This document shows, one piece after another, positions 9,217 to 17,170 of a stretch of DNA of 64,000 bases. A program made the translations under genes and the position numbers. Position 1 is the stretch's first letter. The number at the start of each line of letters is the position of its first letter. The notes beneath the pieces are model-generated. The model did no database searches. It saw only the letters and a program-made list of their open reading frames with translations, and had not been told where the DNA came from. The DNA is from Shewanella sp. MBTL60-007 (GTDB taxonomy: Bacteria > Pseudomonadota > Gammaproteobacteria > Enterobacterales > Shewanellaceae): NCBI RefSeq assembly GCF_019654915.1, contig NZ_BPET01000009.1, positions 44,606-108,605 on the forward strand. The letters are read 5' to 3'.

Positions 9217-10119
9217 ATGATAGAGCTTAGACATTTACGTACGTTAGTTGCCCTAAAGGAAAGCGGCAGCCTCGCTGGGGCTGCAAAAAAACGCTTCGTC
9301 ACTCAGTCGGCACTGTCGCATCAGATCAAGGAATTAGAGACCCGTATTAACTCAGCTATTTTTGTGCGTAAGAGCAAACCGCTCTCTTTCACACAAGAAG
9401 GCACAAGACTACTCAACCTTGCTGAAGATATTCTGCCAAAAGTGATCGAAACCGAATTTGATCTGAAAAGAGGCTTAGAGGATGGTGACAACCACCTAGG
9501 CGTAGGCATCGAATGTCACAGCTGTTTTCGTTGGTTAATGCCAGTGATGGAAGAGTTTAGGCAGCAATACCCTCAAGCCGATCTAGATCTCTCTAGCCGC
9601 CACCTTTTCGATTCTATCAATGCCCTTGAGCAAGGTGAACTCGATGTGGTGCTAACGTCCGATCCCGTACCGGGTCAATCGATTGCCTACCAGCACCTAT
9701 TCGATTTTGAAGTGAGATTAGTGATCGCCAGTGATCACCCTTTAGCGCAGCAGGAATACGTTACCCCTAAGCAGCTGGAAAACTTATCTATTTTAAGCTA
9801 TCCAGTATCGCTTGAGCGCTTAGATCTCTATCGTCACTTCTTAGAGCCTGCGGGCATACAAGCAGGGCCGCAAGTAAAGTGCGATCTGACCATGATGTTA
9901 CTACAACGAATCGCCTGTAAAGATGGTATAGCCGCGCTACCAAGCTGGTCGATTAGCGAAGCCCATGGCTTAAGTCTAACTAGTGTAAAACTCGGGCCTG
10001 AAGGACTCAAACGCCCACTGTTTGGTGCCTATCGTCGTAATGGTGCTAATGCACGTCTAGCTCAGCACTGGCTGGAGTTGGTAGCAAAGGAAGGTTTAGC
10101 AAAGCAGAGGCTGAACTGA
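9217..10119 (+). CDS. metR: LysR-family activator MetR
   Basis: 300-residue LysR-type regulator matching MetR: N terminus MIELRHLRTL, helix-turn-helix through the QSALSHQIKELE region, and the C-terminal effector domain with the GIECHSCFRWLMP segment typical of MetR. It activates metE with homocysteine as coactivator in enterobacteria. The ATG follows GAGG by five bases. Divergence from metE is the classical arrangement and strongly supports the name. A hairpin terminator follows at once. Confidence 0.95.
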   Translation: MIELRHLRTLVALKESGSLAGAAKKRFVTQSALSHQIKELETRINSAIFVRKSKPLSFTQEGTRLLNLAEDILPKVIETEFDLKRGLEDGDNHLGVGIECHSCFRWLMPVMEEFRQQYPQADLDLSSRHLFDSINALEQGELDVVLTSDPVPGQSIAYQHLFDFEVRLVIASDHPLAQQEYVTPKQLENLSILSYPVSLERLDLYRHFLEPAGIQAGPQVKCDLTMMLLQRIACKDGIAALPSWSISEAHGLSLTSVKLGPEGLKRPLFGAYRRNGANARLAQHWLELVAKEGLAKQRLN

Positions 10120-10134
10120 CCTAAATGAAACAAC

Positions 10135-10160
10135 AAAGCCTGCAGATTTGCAGGCTTTTT
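10135..10160 (+). terminator. Rho-independent terminator of metR
   Basis: Ten-base stem AAAGCCTGCA/TGCAGGCTTT with a four-base loop followed by T residues, 15 bases after the metR stop. Confidence 0.9.
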
Positions 10161-10197
10161 ATATGACATTCCTGTCCCTTTCTTGGATAGGTTAAAT

Positions 10198-10926
10198 TTA
10201 TGCAGCTCTAAGCAGCAAATTCTTCTTAGCCAACACGCCTCTTAGTACCAGACCGGGAGAATTAATGTCATGGGATTGGCGTAAGTTATGGGCCACCATA
10301 AACTCATCGCGTAGCTCTTCATCTAACCCTAGAGACTCGAACGCTTCAACGGTGAGCGTCAGCTGCTTATCTTCAATCACAGACTTGAGCACGCTTAACG
10401 GATAAGGCTCTTTAAGCTCAGCGTTGAGATAAGCAAATGCCGTAAGGGCGATAATCTCACCAAATACACTAAACAGCGCTAAGGTCTGCACCTCATCTGG
10501 GTTAACCTGTACATTGTTCAATTGATGAAGTTCATCGACAGCATCGACAGCAATCGACTCGGTTAATGTCCAATATCCCTGAACCAGCTTCTTATAAGGC
10601 TGCTCCAACTCATCTAGGCGCTCTTTCAAGTAAAAAGTAAACGCATAACGGTAGATATTGACCTGCCCTAATCGCACTAGAGCATCTTTTAATGAACGAT
10701 TTTTTGTCGACTGAGGCGTCGCGTGATCTGCGCTGCTGCTACGCCATAACAGGTGAGCAGATAAGGCGGGGTCTGACGAGACGATGTCGATAACATTGCG
10801 AATGTCGCCGTCTGCGATGATAGCCTTCTTCAAAGGGATAAGGATCCCTCTACGACCAATTACCTGCTCTTCATTGCTGATAATGGCACGTACTTGAGTA
10901 AATACCTGCTGCTCAAGATCTGTCAT
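10198..10926 (-). CDS. HDOD-domain-like signalling protein
   Basis: 242 residues, cytoplasmic, mostly helical. The part around residues 30-110 (IPLKKAIIADGDIRNVIDIV, DPALSAHLLW and LKDALVRLGQVNIYRYA) follows the HDOD pattern, a non-catalytic relative of the HD phosphohydrolase fold used in bacterial signalling. Metal-binding HD residues are absent, as expected for HDOD. There is no fused GGDEF, EAL or receiver domain. The gene stands alone. Function unknown; the HDOD call is by pattern and less certain than most calls here. Confidence 0.65.
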   Translation of the reverse strand: MTDLEQQVFTQVRAIISNEEQVIGRRGILIPLKKAIIADGDIRNVIDIVSSDPALSAHLLWRSSSADHATPQSTKNRSLKDALVRLGQVNIYRYAFTFYLKERLDELEQPYKKLVQGYWTLTESIAVDAVDELHQLNNVQVNPDEVQTLALFSVFGEIIALTAFAYLNAELKEPYPLSVLKSVIEDKQLTLTVEAFESLGLDEELRDEFMVAHNLRQSHDINSPGLVLRGVLAKKNLLLRAA

Positions 10927-11203
10927 GGGAAACGTTAAACCTTATTCTTCTAATAATGATCCGCAAACTACTTAACGCTCCTTACAGGGGACGACAAAAG
11001 TAGCTTGGTTTTATCTGAACCAACTCTGTATAAATTAACCCATAATTTGAGGCTAAAGGTCAAGCCATATACGCCATTACCTTATCAAGTTTCTAATGTT
11101 TTCGGCGTATTAATTTAACTAAGTCAAACAAAACTGTGATTAAGCCTACAAACTAACCATAGAAATAGCCCTTTACCTCACGCGCTATCAGTAACGACTG
11201 TAA

Positions 11204-11818
11204 CTATATCGCTTGGTAAATTGCCTGAGCGAGCTCCAAATAACCAGCATCATTTAAGTGTATTGCGTCAGACTTTTTGCTAGGGCTCTTCAACAGACTA
11301 CTTAAGGTATCCTCTATTAAAACCAGCTCATACTCTTCGGCTAATTCGGCGTAAATGGGGGAGGGAGAGAGGAACAAACTCTTTTGTGGTACTGCCACCA
11401 GTAACACAGGGATCTGCTTTGCCTGAGCCTGTTCAATCATATTAGCCAAATTCGCCTTAGTCTTATCCTGTGGCTGATTGCGAAGAAAGTCATTGCCGCC
11501 TTCAAGTAAGATCAATAGCTCTGGATCATGGCGTTCCAACAATGCACCTAAGCGCTGCTTGCCAGCGGATGTGGTTTCCCCTGAGATCCCGGCATTTATC
11601 ACCTCATAACCACTGATCCCCGCAAGCTGACTCGGGTAATCCAACCCCTTGCTAGCCCCAACGCCGTAGGTCAGGCTATCGCCAAAGGCCAGCACCCGCG
11701 CATTTTCAGTTAACGGTGGAAGGCTAGGTCCTGAACAAGCTTGCAACAATAGAAAAGGCACAATAACCAATAGGCGTAATAAGCCAACTGCACGACTATT
11801 GGAGAAAAGCGGCTTCAT
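11204..11818 (-). CDS. SGNH/GDSL-family lipoprotein esterase (TesA/arylesterase-like)
   Basis: 204 residues with a lipoprotein signal ending at LLLQAC, so probably an outer-membrane or periplasmic lipid-anchored esterase. The SGNH blocks are in order: FGDSLTYG (serine nucleophile), the glycine in NAGISGE, GGNDFL (asparagine) and DAIHLND (Asp/His). This matches the TesA-type acyl-CoA thioesterase / arylesterase / lysophospholipase group. AAGGA lies six bases before the ATG. E. coli TesA is periplasmic, not lipidated, so the lipobox is a difference. Confidence 0.88.
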   Translation of the reverse strand: MKPLFSNSRAVGLLRLLVIVPFLLLQACSGPSLPPLTENARVLAFGDSLTYGVGASKGLDYPSQLAGISGYEVINAGISGETTSAGKQRLGALLERHDPELLILLEGGNDFLRNQPQDKTKANLANMIEQAQAKQIPVLLVAVPQKSLFLSPSPIYAELAEEYELVLIEDTLSSLLKSPSKKSDAIHLNDAGYLELAQAIYQAI

Positions 11819-11867
11819 GAGTCATCCTTATCGCTTAAAGTTCAAATTGGTATTAGCCAAAATAGCA

Positions 11868-11896
11868 TAAAAAAAGCCAGACTCAAGGTCTGGCTT
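11868..11896 (-). terminator. Terminator downstream of btuB
   Basis: Nine-base stem AAGCCAGAC/GTCTGGCTT with a five-base loop; on the minus strand it is followed by a run of T (A run at 11869-11875 as written). Confidence 0.88.
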
Positions 11897-11915
11897 AACG
11901 TGTTAATCCATTAAG

Positions 11916-13769
11916 TTAAAATGCTTGGTAGCTAACACTAAAGAACAGCTCTCGACCTGGGCTAAAGTAGTTTTGATCCGAGATAATCTCTTCGTCAAAC
12001 AGGTTGTTAGCTTTTAACCTTAGACTCCAAGCGTCATCAATTTGGTAGCCAAGGCTTAGATCTAACTTATGGTAAGCCTCTAAGAACTGCTCACTACCAG
12101 CATAGCGTTTGCCCTGATAATGATAGTTAGCGAGCAGATCGAACTGCTGCCAAGTATAGCTCAATAAATAGCTAAACTCGTTCTCACTGCGACCAATTAA
12201 TTGCTCTCCTGTCTGGGTGTTCTCGGCATCCAGATAGGTATAGCCAAGCTGATGATCAAGCCCTAAAAGCTGATAATGAGCCGACAATTCTACGCCAGTG
12301 ATCTTAGCTTCATTGATGTTGGCTGGCTTCCAAATATCCCAACCAAAGTCATCTTTTTCACCCGTTGGAGCCCAGGCGATCAAATTATCAATCTTATTTT
12401 GGAACACACTGATATAGGCACGAACTGCTTGGCTATCAAAATGCAGAGTTAAGTCGTAACTTTCAGCGGTTTCCGAGATCAGATCTGGATTACCTGAATC
12501 AGGCCAATACAGATCGTTAAAGGTTGGCGCTTTAAATGCTGTGCCCGTTGTCGCAGCTAGACGCCATTGCTCATTAAACTGATAGGCTAGGCTGGCATTA
12601 TAGGAAACTTCGCTATCGATGTTTTCCACGTCATCGTAACGCACAGCGACTTCGGCTAGCAGCTTACTCCACTGCTTTTGGACTAATGCATAGGCTGCGA
12701 AGATATCGCGCTGATCTTGAGCATAATCGCCTTTTACCTGCTCGCTAGACCAATCGATGCCGCCAGTTAAGGTAAGGTCATCGGCCGCTAAATACTGGTT
12801 ACTCCAGTTAACTTGATCCCGCGTAGTTTCGAATTCTGCAATGGCAACGCTTGCATCGTCACCACGGAAGTTTTCGTTATAATCCCGAGACTGACTCAGG
12901 GCTAACTTACTGGTAAATTTGTCATTGTTGTACTGACCCGCTAGGTTCCACAGGTAATTTTCATAGTCAGACTCATCGGCAGAACCCGATGCATAGATAT
13001 CATCATATTGGGTATTGCCTTTATCGTACTGACCATTCCAAATCGCTTGCCAATGCGAGCCGATCTGCTGTGAACCTTTTAGTGAAAGTGCGTTGCGTTT
13101 ATAACCGTCATCGTCATTTTCCACCTCGGCGCCATTGTAAACATCGTAGCCCTTGGATTGCTCATGGTTTAACGCTATGGTCGTGCTGCCATTTCCATGA
13201 TCCATGCCCGCGCCAAATGAACCTCGAATATAGTCATCAGTGCCATATTCTGCACCAGCAAACCACTCTCCCCCTTTCAATTGACGAGTGAAGATCTGAA
13301 TAACGCCGCCAATTGCATCACTGCCCCAAACAGAGGCTCTTGGGCCTTTAAGCACTTCGATACGCTCGATGTTCTCTGGCGAAAGCGTATTAAAACTCAC
13401 TGTGCCCAGTGTTGCCGAGCCGACTTTAACACCATCAACCAGCACCAACACATGGTTGGAGTTGCTGCCACGAATACTTATAGAGGTCGCCTGCCCAGCA
13501 CCGCCATTACGCGATACACTCACCCCAGGTAGGGTTTCCAAAACATCGGCAACAGATTTAGGGTTTAGACGTGCAATCTCTTCCCGTTCGATAGTATTGA
13601 CTACCGTCAGCTGCTGCTCTGCCGTTCTATCGAAACGTGAACCGGTTACGGTGATCGTTTCATCAATGTTTGCCGAGGTGATATTGGTTTCTTCGGCCTG
13701 AGCCGAAAATGCTGATAAACTGATAAGACTGCTAACGAGCAGTGCGATTTTAGATGGTTGTGTTCCCAT
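11916..13769 (-). CDS. btuB: TonB-dependent vitamin B12 receptor BtuB
   Basis: 617-residue outer-membrane receptor importing cobalamin with energy from TonB-ExbBD. A signal peptide (about 1-25) is followed by a TonB-box-like ITVTGSR, a plug domain (ADVLETLPGV, SISIRGSNSNHVLVLVDG and ERIEVLKGP segments) and a 22-strand barrel ending in an aromatic residue (VSYQAF). Length matches BtuB (E. coli about 614). The cobalamin riboswitch upstream makes the substrate assignment strong. AGGAG precedes the ATG. The promoter also carries MetJ-like boxes, consistent with B12 serving methionine synthesis. Confidence 0.95.
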   Translation of the reverse strand: MGTQPSKIALLVSSLISLSAFSAQAEETNITSANIDETITVTGSRFDRTAEQQLTVVNTIEREEIARLNPKSVADVLETLPGVSVSRNGGAGQATSISIRGSNSNHVLVLVDGVKVGSATLGTVSFNTLSPENIERIEVLKGPRASVWGSDAIGGVIQIFTRQLKGGEWFAGAEYGTDDYIRGSFGAGMDHGNGSTTIALNHEQSKGYDVYNGAEVENDDDGYKRNALSLKGSQQIGSHWQAIWNGQYDKGNTQYDDIYASGSADESDYENYLWNLAGQYNNDKFTSKLALSQSRDYNENFRGDDASVAIAEFETTRDQVNWSNQYLAADDLTLTGGIDWSSEQVKGDYAQDQRDIFAAYALVQKQWSKLLAEVAVRYDDVENIDSEVSYNASLAYQFNEQWRLAATTGTAFKAPTFNDLYWPDSGNPDLISETAESYDLTLHFDSQAVRAYISVFQNKIDNLIAWAPTGEKDDFGWDIWKPANINEAKITGVELSAHYQLLGLDHQLGYTYLDAENTQTGEQLIGRSENEFSYLLSYTWQQFDLLANYHYQGKRYAGSEQFLEAYHKLDLSLGYQIDDAWSLRLKANNLFDEEIISDQNYFSPGRELFFSVSYQAF

Positions 13770-13904
13770 TTACCTTTGACTCCTAAAGGAAAACGGGGCA
13801 AAAACGTCACGGTGATACGCTCCAGATATGGAAAATTCCTCCATTAAACTGGTTCGTTCAATTGCCGCATTTCGAGATCTGCCCGCCGAAATCATCGAAA
13901 TCAC

Positions 13905-14075
13905 TTTGTTGGCCGGTCTCCGGACTTAGGTTCTGTATTACTGAGTAATACGCGAGTACAAGCTTTACAACGCCTATCCATTAAGGCGCACTCGTCTCTC
14001 ACCATTCACCGTTGCGGGGGCAGTGTCAGATTCTAACTGACTTCCCGATTATCCCTAATACCAATCAATATAAGA
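13905..14075 (-). promoter_or_regulatory. Cobalamin riboswitch in the btuB leader
   Basis: Read on the minus strand the leader holds the conserved core: GGGAAG near 14041-14046, CTGCCCCCGCAACGGT at about 14007-14022, and the B12 box AAGTCCGGAGACCGGCC at 13911-13927. Order and spacing fit the adenosyl/hydroxocobalamin riboswitch class. The remaining 140 bases to the btuB start probably form the expression platform that hides the ribosome binding site. Outer limits are approximate. Confidence 0.93.
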
Positions 14076-14116
14076 AGTGGATCGACTCAGCGAGCAAACC
14101 TCTATTCCGATAGGTA

Positions 14117-14136
14117 TAGGTTACAGCTGTAACCTA
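14117..14136. promoter_or_regulatory. Perfect 20-bp palindrome with BlaI-type operator core
   Basis: TAGGTTACAG followed directly by its reverse complement. The centre TACA-GC-TGTA fits the BlaI/MecI operator consensus TACA-N2-TGTA, and the same TTACA-N2-TGTAA core occurs at 14560-14571 before the blaI-type gene. It lies about 90-110 bases downstream of the predicted btuB transcription start and upstream of the riboswitch core. Confidence 0.55.
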
Positions 14137-14192
14137 AGGCACCAATAAAGTTGACTAAAATACTCATTTTTATTCAAGTGTATACTTGTTAT

Positions 14193-14224
14193 CTCTCAGA
14201 GCGAAAAAGCATCATCTCTGAGAG
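14193..14224 (-). other. 5'-terminal stem-loop of the btuB leader RNA
   Basis: Perfect nine-base inverted repeat CTCTCAGAG/CTCTGAGAG with a 14-base loop. With the predicted start at 14225 the stem begins at nucleotide +2, where it could protect the transcript from 5'-end-dependent decay. Confidence 0.5.
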
Positions 14225-14231
14225 TGCGCGC

Positions 14232-14261
14232 ATTATAGACGTCTATACGGTTAAATGTCTA
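14232..14261 (-). promoter_or_regulatory. Predicted btuB promoter overlapped by tandem met boxes
   Basis: On the minus strand a -35 TAGACA (14261-14256) and a perfect -10 TATAAT (14237-14232) are separated by 18 bases, predicting a start at A14225 and a 456-base leader. Three adjacent octamers at 14237-14260 compare with AGACGTCT: AGACGTCT (8 of 8), ATACGGTT (5 of 8) and AAATGTCT (6 of 8). They fill the spacer, so MetJ binding would block RNA polymerase. Confidence 0.6.
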
Positions 14262-14532
14262 ACTTAACCGCCTGAGAAGGCCACCTTTATAGATGAAAAA
14301 AGTTGACCTTCAGCTTGAAAACTGTCGTTACACTGCTGCCTAGCATACAGCAAATACAATGTAGTCAGATGATGGTGCTGGTATTAACTCGCTTGGCGAG
14401 CTTCAATACGATTAAAGAATCCCCTGCTCCATAAGCTTGCCAATCCAACACTAGCCTCCTTATTTAACAAAGGCTTATATTGCCACCATTCATATAGTTT
14501 AAAAAAAACACAAAAAAGCACTTGCACCACTC
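14262..14532. other. Intergenic stretch between btuB and blaI promoters, no gene seen
   Basis: Apart from the two divergent control regions at its ends, I see only a 16-codon frame starting at 14293 without a convincing ribosome binding site. Confidence 0.4.
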
Positions 14533-14572
14533 GATTACATTTATAATCTTACATATAAATTACACTTGTAAT
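14533..14572 (+). promoter_or_regulatory. Two BlaI-type operators and -10 box of the blaI-M56 operon
   Basis: Operator 1 (14533-14548) is GATTACA-TT-TATAATC, one mismatch from symmetric, and contains a perfect -10 TATAAT at 14542-14547. Operator 2 (14559-14572) is ATTACA-CT-TGTAAT, a full match to TACA-N2-TGTA. This is the expected layout for an autorepressing BlaI/MecI family regulator. Confidence 0.65.
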
Positions 14573-14585
14573 CGAAGAGAATACC

Positions 14586-14963
14586 ATGAAAGAGATCAGT
14601 AACGCCGAGCTGTGTGTACTCAATATCCTTTGGCAATCATCACCGATTAGCGCCAGTGAAGTCATTGAACAAGTATCTCAGCGCAATGACTGGCATGAGA
14701 AAACGGTTAAGACACTGCTGAACCGCCTCGTTAAAAAACAAGCCATTGGTTTTGAAAAGCAGGGCCGCTCCTACCTATACAGCCCTCTCATCAACCAGAG
14801 TGAGTACCAGCTAAAAGAGAGCGAGTCCTTTATCGAGCGTCTATTCTCAGGGCGGATAGCCCCCTTGGTGGCGGGTTTCGCAAAACAAAATAAGCTCAGT
14901 GCCGAGGATGTCGATGAGCTACAACAACTGATTGATACTTGGAAGAAGGATAACAAGTCATGA
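14586..14963 (+). CDS. BlaI/MecI/CopY-family transcriptional repressor
   Basis: 125-residue winged-helix repressor. The N terminus (ISNAELCVLNILWQSSPISA) and the recognition region (EKTVKTLLNRLVKKQAI, then the GRSYLYSPL wing) match the Penicillinase_R family; the C-terminal helices serve dimerisation. Family members are cleaved by, or released through, a partner BlaR1-type membrane protease. The stop codon overlaps the start of the M56 gene (ATGA), so both are translated together. Two operators precede it. Target genes beyond its own operon are unknown; a matching palindrome lies in the divergent btuB leader. Confidence 0.92.
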   Translation: MKEISNAELCVLNILWQSSPISASEVIEQVSQRNDWHEKTVKTLLNRLVKKQAIGFEKQGRSYLYSPLINQSEYQLKESESFIERLFSGRIAPLVAGFAKQNKLSAEDVDELQQLIDTWKKDNKS

Positions 14964-16153
14964 TGCTATGGATGGCGCAGCAGACTCTTTTACTCTCGTT
15001 AGTGTGTGGTGGTTTACTGCTAAGTCACCGCCTATTACAGCAATACCTTGGCGCCCATAGAACTTACCACCTGTGGCTTGCCGTGCCCACACTGCTTATC
15101 AGCTCTGCGGTCGTTGCGCTTATGCCCTATGCGCTTAGCGCCATTCACGTCAATCAATTGGCCCATTACAGCGTATTAGCAAGCAAAGCTATCGCCACGG
15201 TACAGACGACAAATTACGCCGAACTTTTATTGTATATTTGGCTTTTGGGTATGACATTTATGGCCACAATGCTCGGCCTACAAGTTATCAGCTTAAGGCG
15301 ATTGCTACGCACAGCAAGCCGAGTCCACAATATCCACGCCAAGCTGCCCACATATCAACACCCTAAGGTGCAGTCTCCTATGTTGGTCGGAATCAACAAT
15401 GCCAAGATTTTATTGCCGACAAACTTTAAAAACCTGTCGCCAGGTGAACAAGCGGCAATCATTAACCATGAACAATATCACCATCAACGCCGAGACTTAA
15501 TCAGTAACCTAGTGGCTTACTGCATCCTCAGCGCCTTTTGGTTTAACCCCTTATGCTGGCTGGCTTACCGACGTTTTAGGGACGATCAAGAGTTATCTTG
15601 TGATGCCCATGTCACCCAGCCATTAACTAAACCGCAAAAAATCAGTTATAGCCAGGTACTTTTAGCTTACTCGCAGCAAGCTCACCACGGCTTGCTACAC
15701 ACTCACTATGGAAATAAACAGATCCTCAAGGAACGTATTATGCAGATAAAAACCTCGCAAAAAGGTCAAAGTGGCTTAGCAATTATCGGCCTCACACTCT
15801 CTCTTGGTGTGAGCGGCCTGCTCTTAAATCAACAGGTACAGGCGGGCGCGCATGAACATGAAGCCGTTCACCCTGTAATCCGAATTGAACCTAAGTATCC
15901 AGTTCAAGCCGTTAACGCGAATCAAAATGGTTTTGTTCAGCTAAAGTTTGATATCAGCCCAAGCGGCGTAGTGAGCAATGTCAGCGTGATAAAGTCATCA
16001 CCCGAAGCTGTGTTTGATGAATCAGCAATCAACGCACTTGAGCAGTGGCGCTATAAAGAATCAATCAAAGGACAAAAGGGCGCAAAGGTACAGCTCGACT
16101 TTATGATTGAGCCACCAGCGACCGATGTCGAGCGCATTAAAGTGACCCCTTAA
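14960..16153 (+). CDS. BlaR1-like M56 metallopeptidase with C-terminal TonB domain
   Basis: 397 residues: four transmembrane helices and a cytosolic gluzincin loop as in BlaR1/MecR1, with zinc motif HEQYH at 170-174 and the later acidic ligand region DDQELSCDAH. A further hydrophobic helix near residue 275 leads into a C-terminal TonB-type domain (YPVQAVNANQNGFVQLKF through NALEQWRY). BlaR1 has a penicillin-binding sensor in this place, so here the sensor is replaced by a TonB-like module. Probably cleaves or inactivates the BlaI-type repressor on receiving an envelope signal. It overlaps that gene by four bases. Confidence 0.88.
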   Translation: MMLWMAQQTLLLSLVCGGLLLSHRLLQQYLGAHRTYHLWLAVPTLLISSAVVALMPYALSAIHVNQLAHYSVLASKAIATVQTTNYAELLLYIWLLGMTFMATMLGLQVISLRRLLRTASRVHNIHAKLPTYQHPKVQSPMLVGINNAKILLPTNFKNLSPGEQAAIINHEQYHHQRRDLISNLVAYCILSAFWFNPLCWLAYRRFRDDQELSCDAHVTQPLTKPQKISYSQVLLAYSQQAHHGLLHTHYGNKQILKERIMQIKTSQKGQSGLAIIGLTLSLGVSGLLLNQQVQAGAHEHEAVHPVIRIEPKYPVQAVNANQNGFVQLKFDISPSGVVSNVSVIKSSPEAVFDESAINALEQWRYKESIKGQKGAKVQLDFMIEPPATDVERIKVTP

Positions 16154-16167
16154 AGCTTTGCTAGTGT

Positions 16168-16203
16168 GAAAGCTAACTTTAACAAAGCATAAAGTTAGCT
16201 TTC
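16168..16203. terminator. Hairpin between convergent genes
   Basis: Perfect 13-base stem GAAAGCTAACTTT/AAAGTTAGCTTTC with a ten-base loop. No clear T run on either side, so termination may be partial or factor-dependent. Confidence 0.55.
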
Positions 16204-16211
16204 ATATGCCT

Positions 16212-16985
16212 CTATTTAGCTTTAGATTGCATCGACATCTCGTCGACTAAACGATAAACCGTATAGGTGGTCGACTTAAAGTTATCCGACCAATCCTCTA
16301 GAAGCTCTTCCGCCTTCTCTTCACTTTTCATGTGCTTGGCCAATGCCTGAGCAAAAGTTTTCTCAGGTGGCGTCATTTCAGCGTAATTGCGATAGGGGAT
16401 CACTAAACTTAAACCGCCCTTTCCACCGATCTTTTGCCCCCATGCCCATGAATATGGCCATTTCATCGCTTTGGCGCTGTCGCTCAGTTGTTTTTTTACC
16501 GCTGTAACTTCTTTCCATTGCCCCATCTTGACGCGATAATCCGTCACCGCAAAATAGCGGTAGCCCTTTTCCTCAGGCCAATTGCTATTGGCAAAGTCGA
16601 CTCGAGAATAGAAGTGCTCATAGCGGCCAACATACTGATCCACATTGGCGTACCAATTTTCGAGGATCTTATTATCTGCCTGCCATTTTTGATAGGCATC
16701 AACATCCTTCCATTTTGTGCAACAGTAACGGACGATATAGCGGTCCATTCCGGTTCCTATTGCTGGGCGGTAGACTTTCCAGTCTCTGCTGTCACCTTTA
16801 TCAATGCGAAATTGAACATGCTTTTTAAAGGCAGCCTCAAATTGTGCCTCCTGACCTGCATTTGGCGTCATGACCCAAACATCAGCTAATGCATCGGGCT
16901 TAACCTCGGCGGCTTGCAGTGCTGGCGTCAGGCTTAACAAGATAGCCAGGCTTAGGCCTAAACCTTTTAGAATAGAGTTTTTCAT
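16212..16985 (-). CDS. Exported protein of unknown function
   Basis: 257 residues from the ATG at 16985, which opens a clean signal peptide (MKNSILKGLGLSLAILLSL, cleavage after LQAAE or nearby) and has AAAGGA upstream; the frame remains open 17 codons further upstream. The mature part is tryptophan- and tyrosine-rich and seems to contain two similar halves (VWVMTPNAGQEAQFEAAFKK and DYRVKMGQWKEVTAVKKQL), recalling dimeric alpha/beta-barrel folds such as the NIPSNAP or ABM groups. This is a structural guess only. No informative neighbours. Confidence 0.7.
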   Translation of the reverse strand: MKNSILKGLGLSLAILLSLTPALQAAEVKPDALADVWVMTPNAGQEAQFEAAFKKHVQFRIDKGDSRDWKVYRPAIGTGMDRYIVRYCCTKWKDVDAYQKWQADNKILENWYANVDQYVGRYEHFYSRVDFANSNWPEEKGYRYFAVTDYRVKMGQWKEVTAVKKQLSDSAKAMKWPYSWAWGQKIGGKGGLSLVIPYRNYAEMTPPEKTFAQALAKHMKSEEKAEELLEDWSDNFKSTTYTVYRLVDEMSMQSKAK

Positions 16986-17133
16986 TACATCAATCCTTTT
17001 TAGTGAGTGATGCCGTTCTGGTTTACAGCAAACCAATCAAAACAAAAAGCAATCAAAAGAATATGGGACGTTGTAAAATAGAAAGGCGTAACAAAGCCTA
17101 GCAAGGATTGAGCAGTTATGCGGGACAAAGGCC

Positions 17134-17162
17134 AAAAAGCGAATGCACTGCATCCGCTTTTT
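17134..17162 (-). terminator. Terminator after the FMN reductase gene
   Basis: AAAAAGCGAATGCA/TGCATCCGCTTTTT nearly perfect stem with T run in the minus direction, directly downstream of the stop at 17171. Confidence 0.8.
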
Positions 17163-17170
17163 ATTAACGA

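Noticed and set aside
14293..14343. 16-codon frame MKKVDLQLENCRYTAA
   Set aside because: No ribosome binding site and lies between promoters of other genes.
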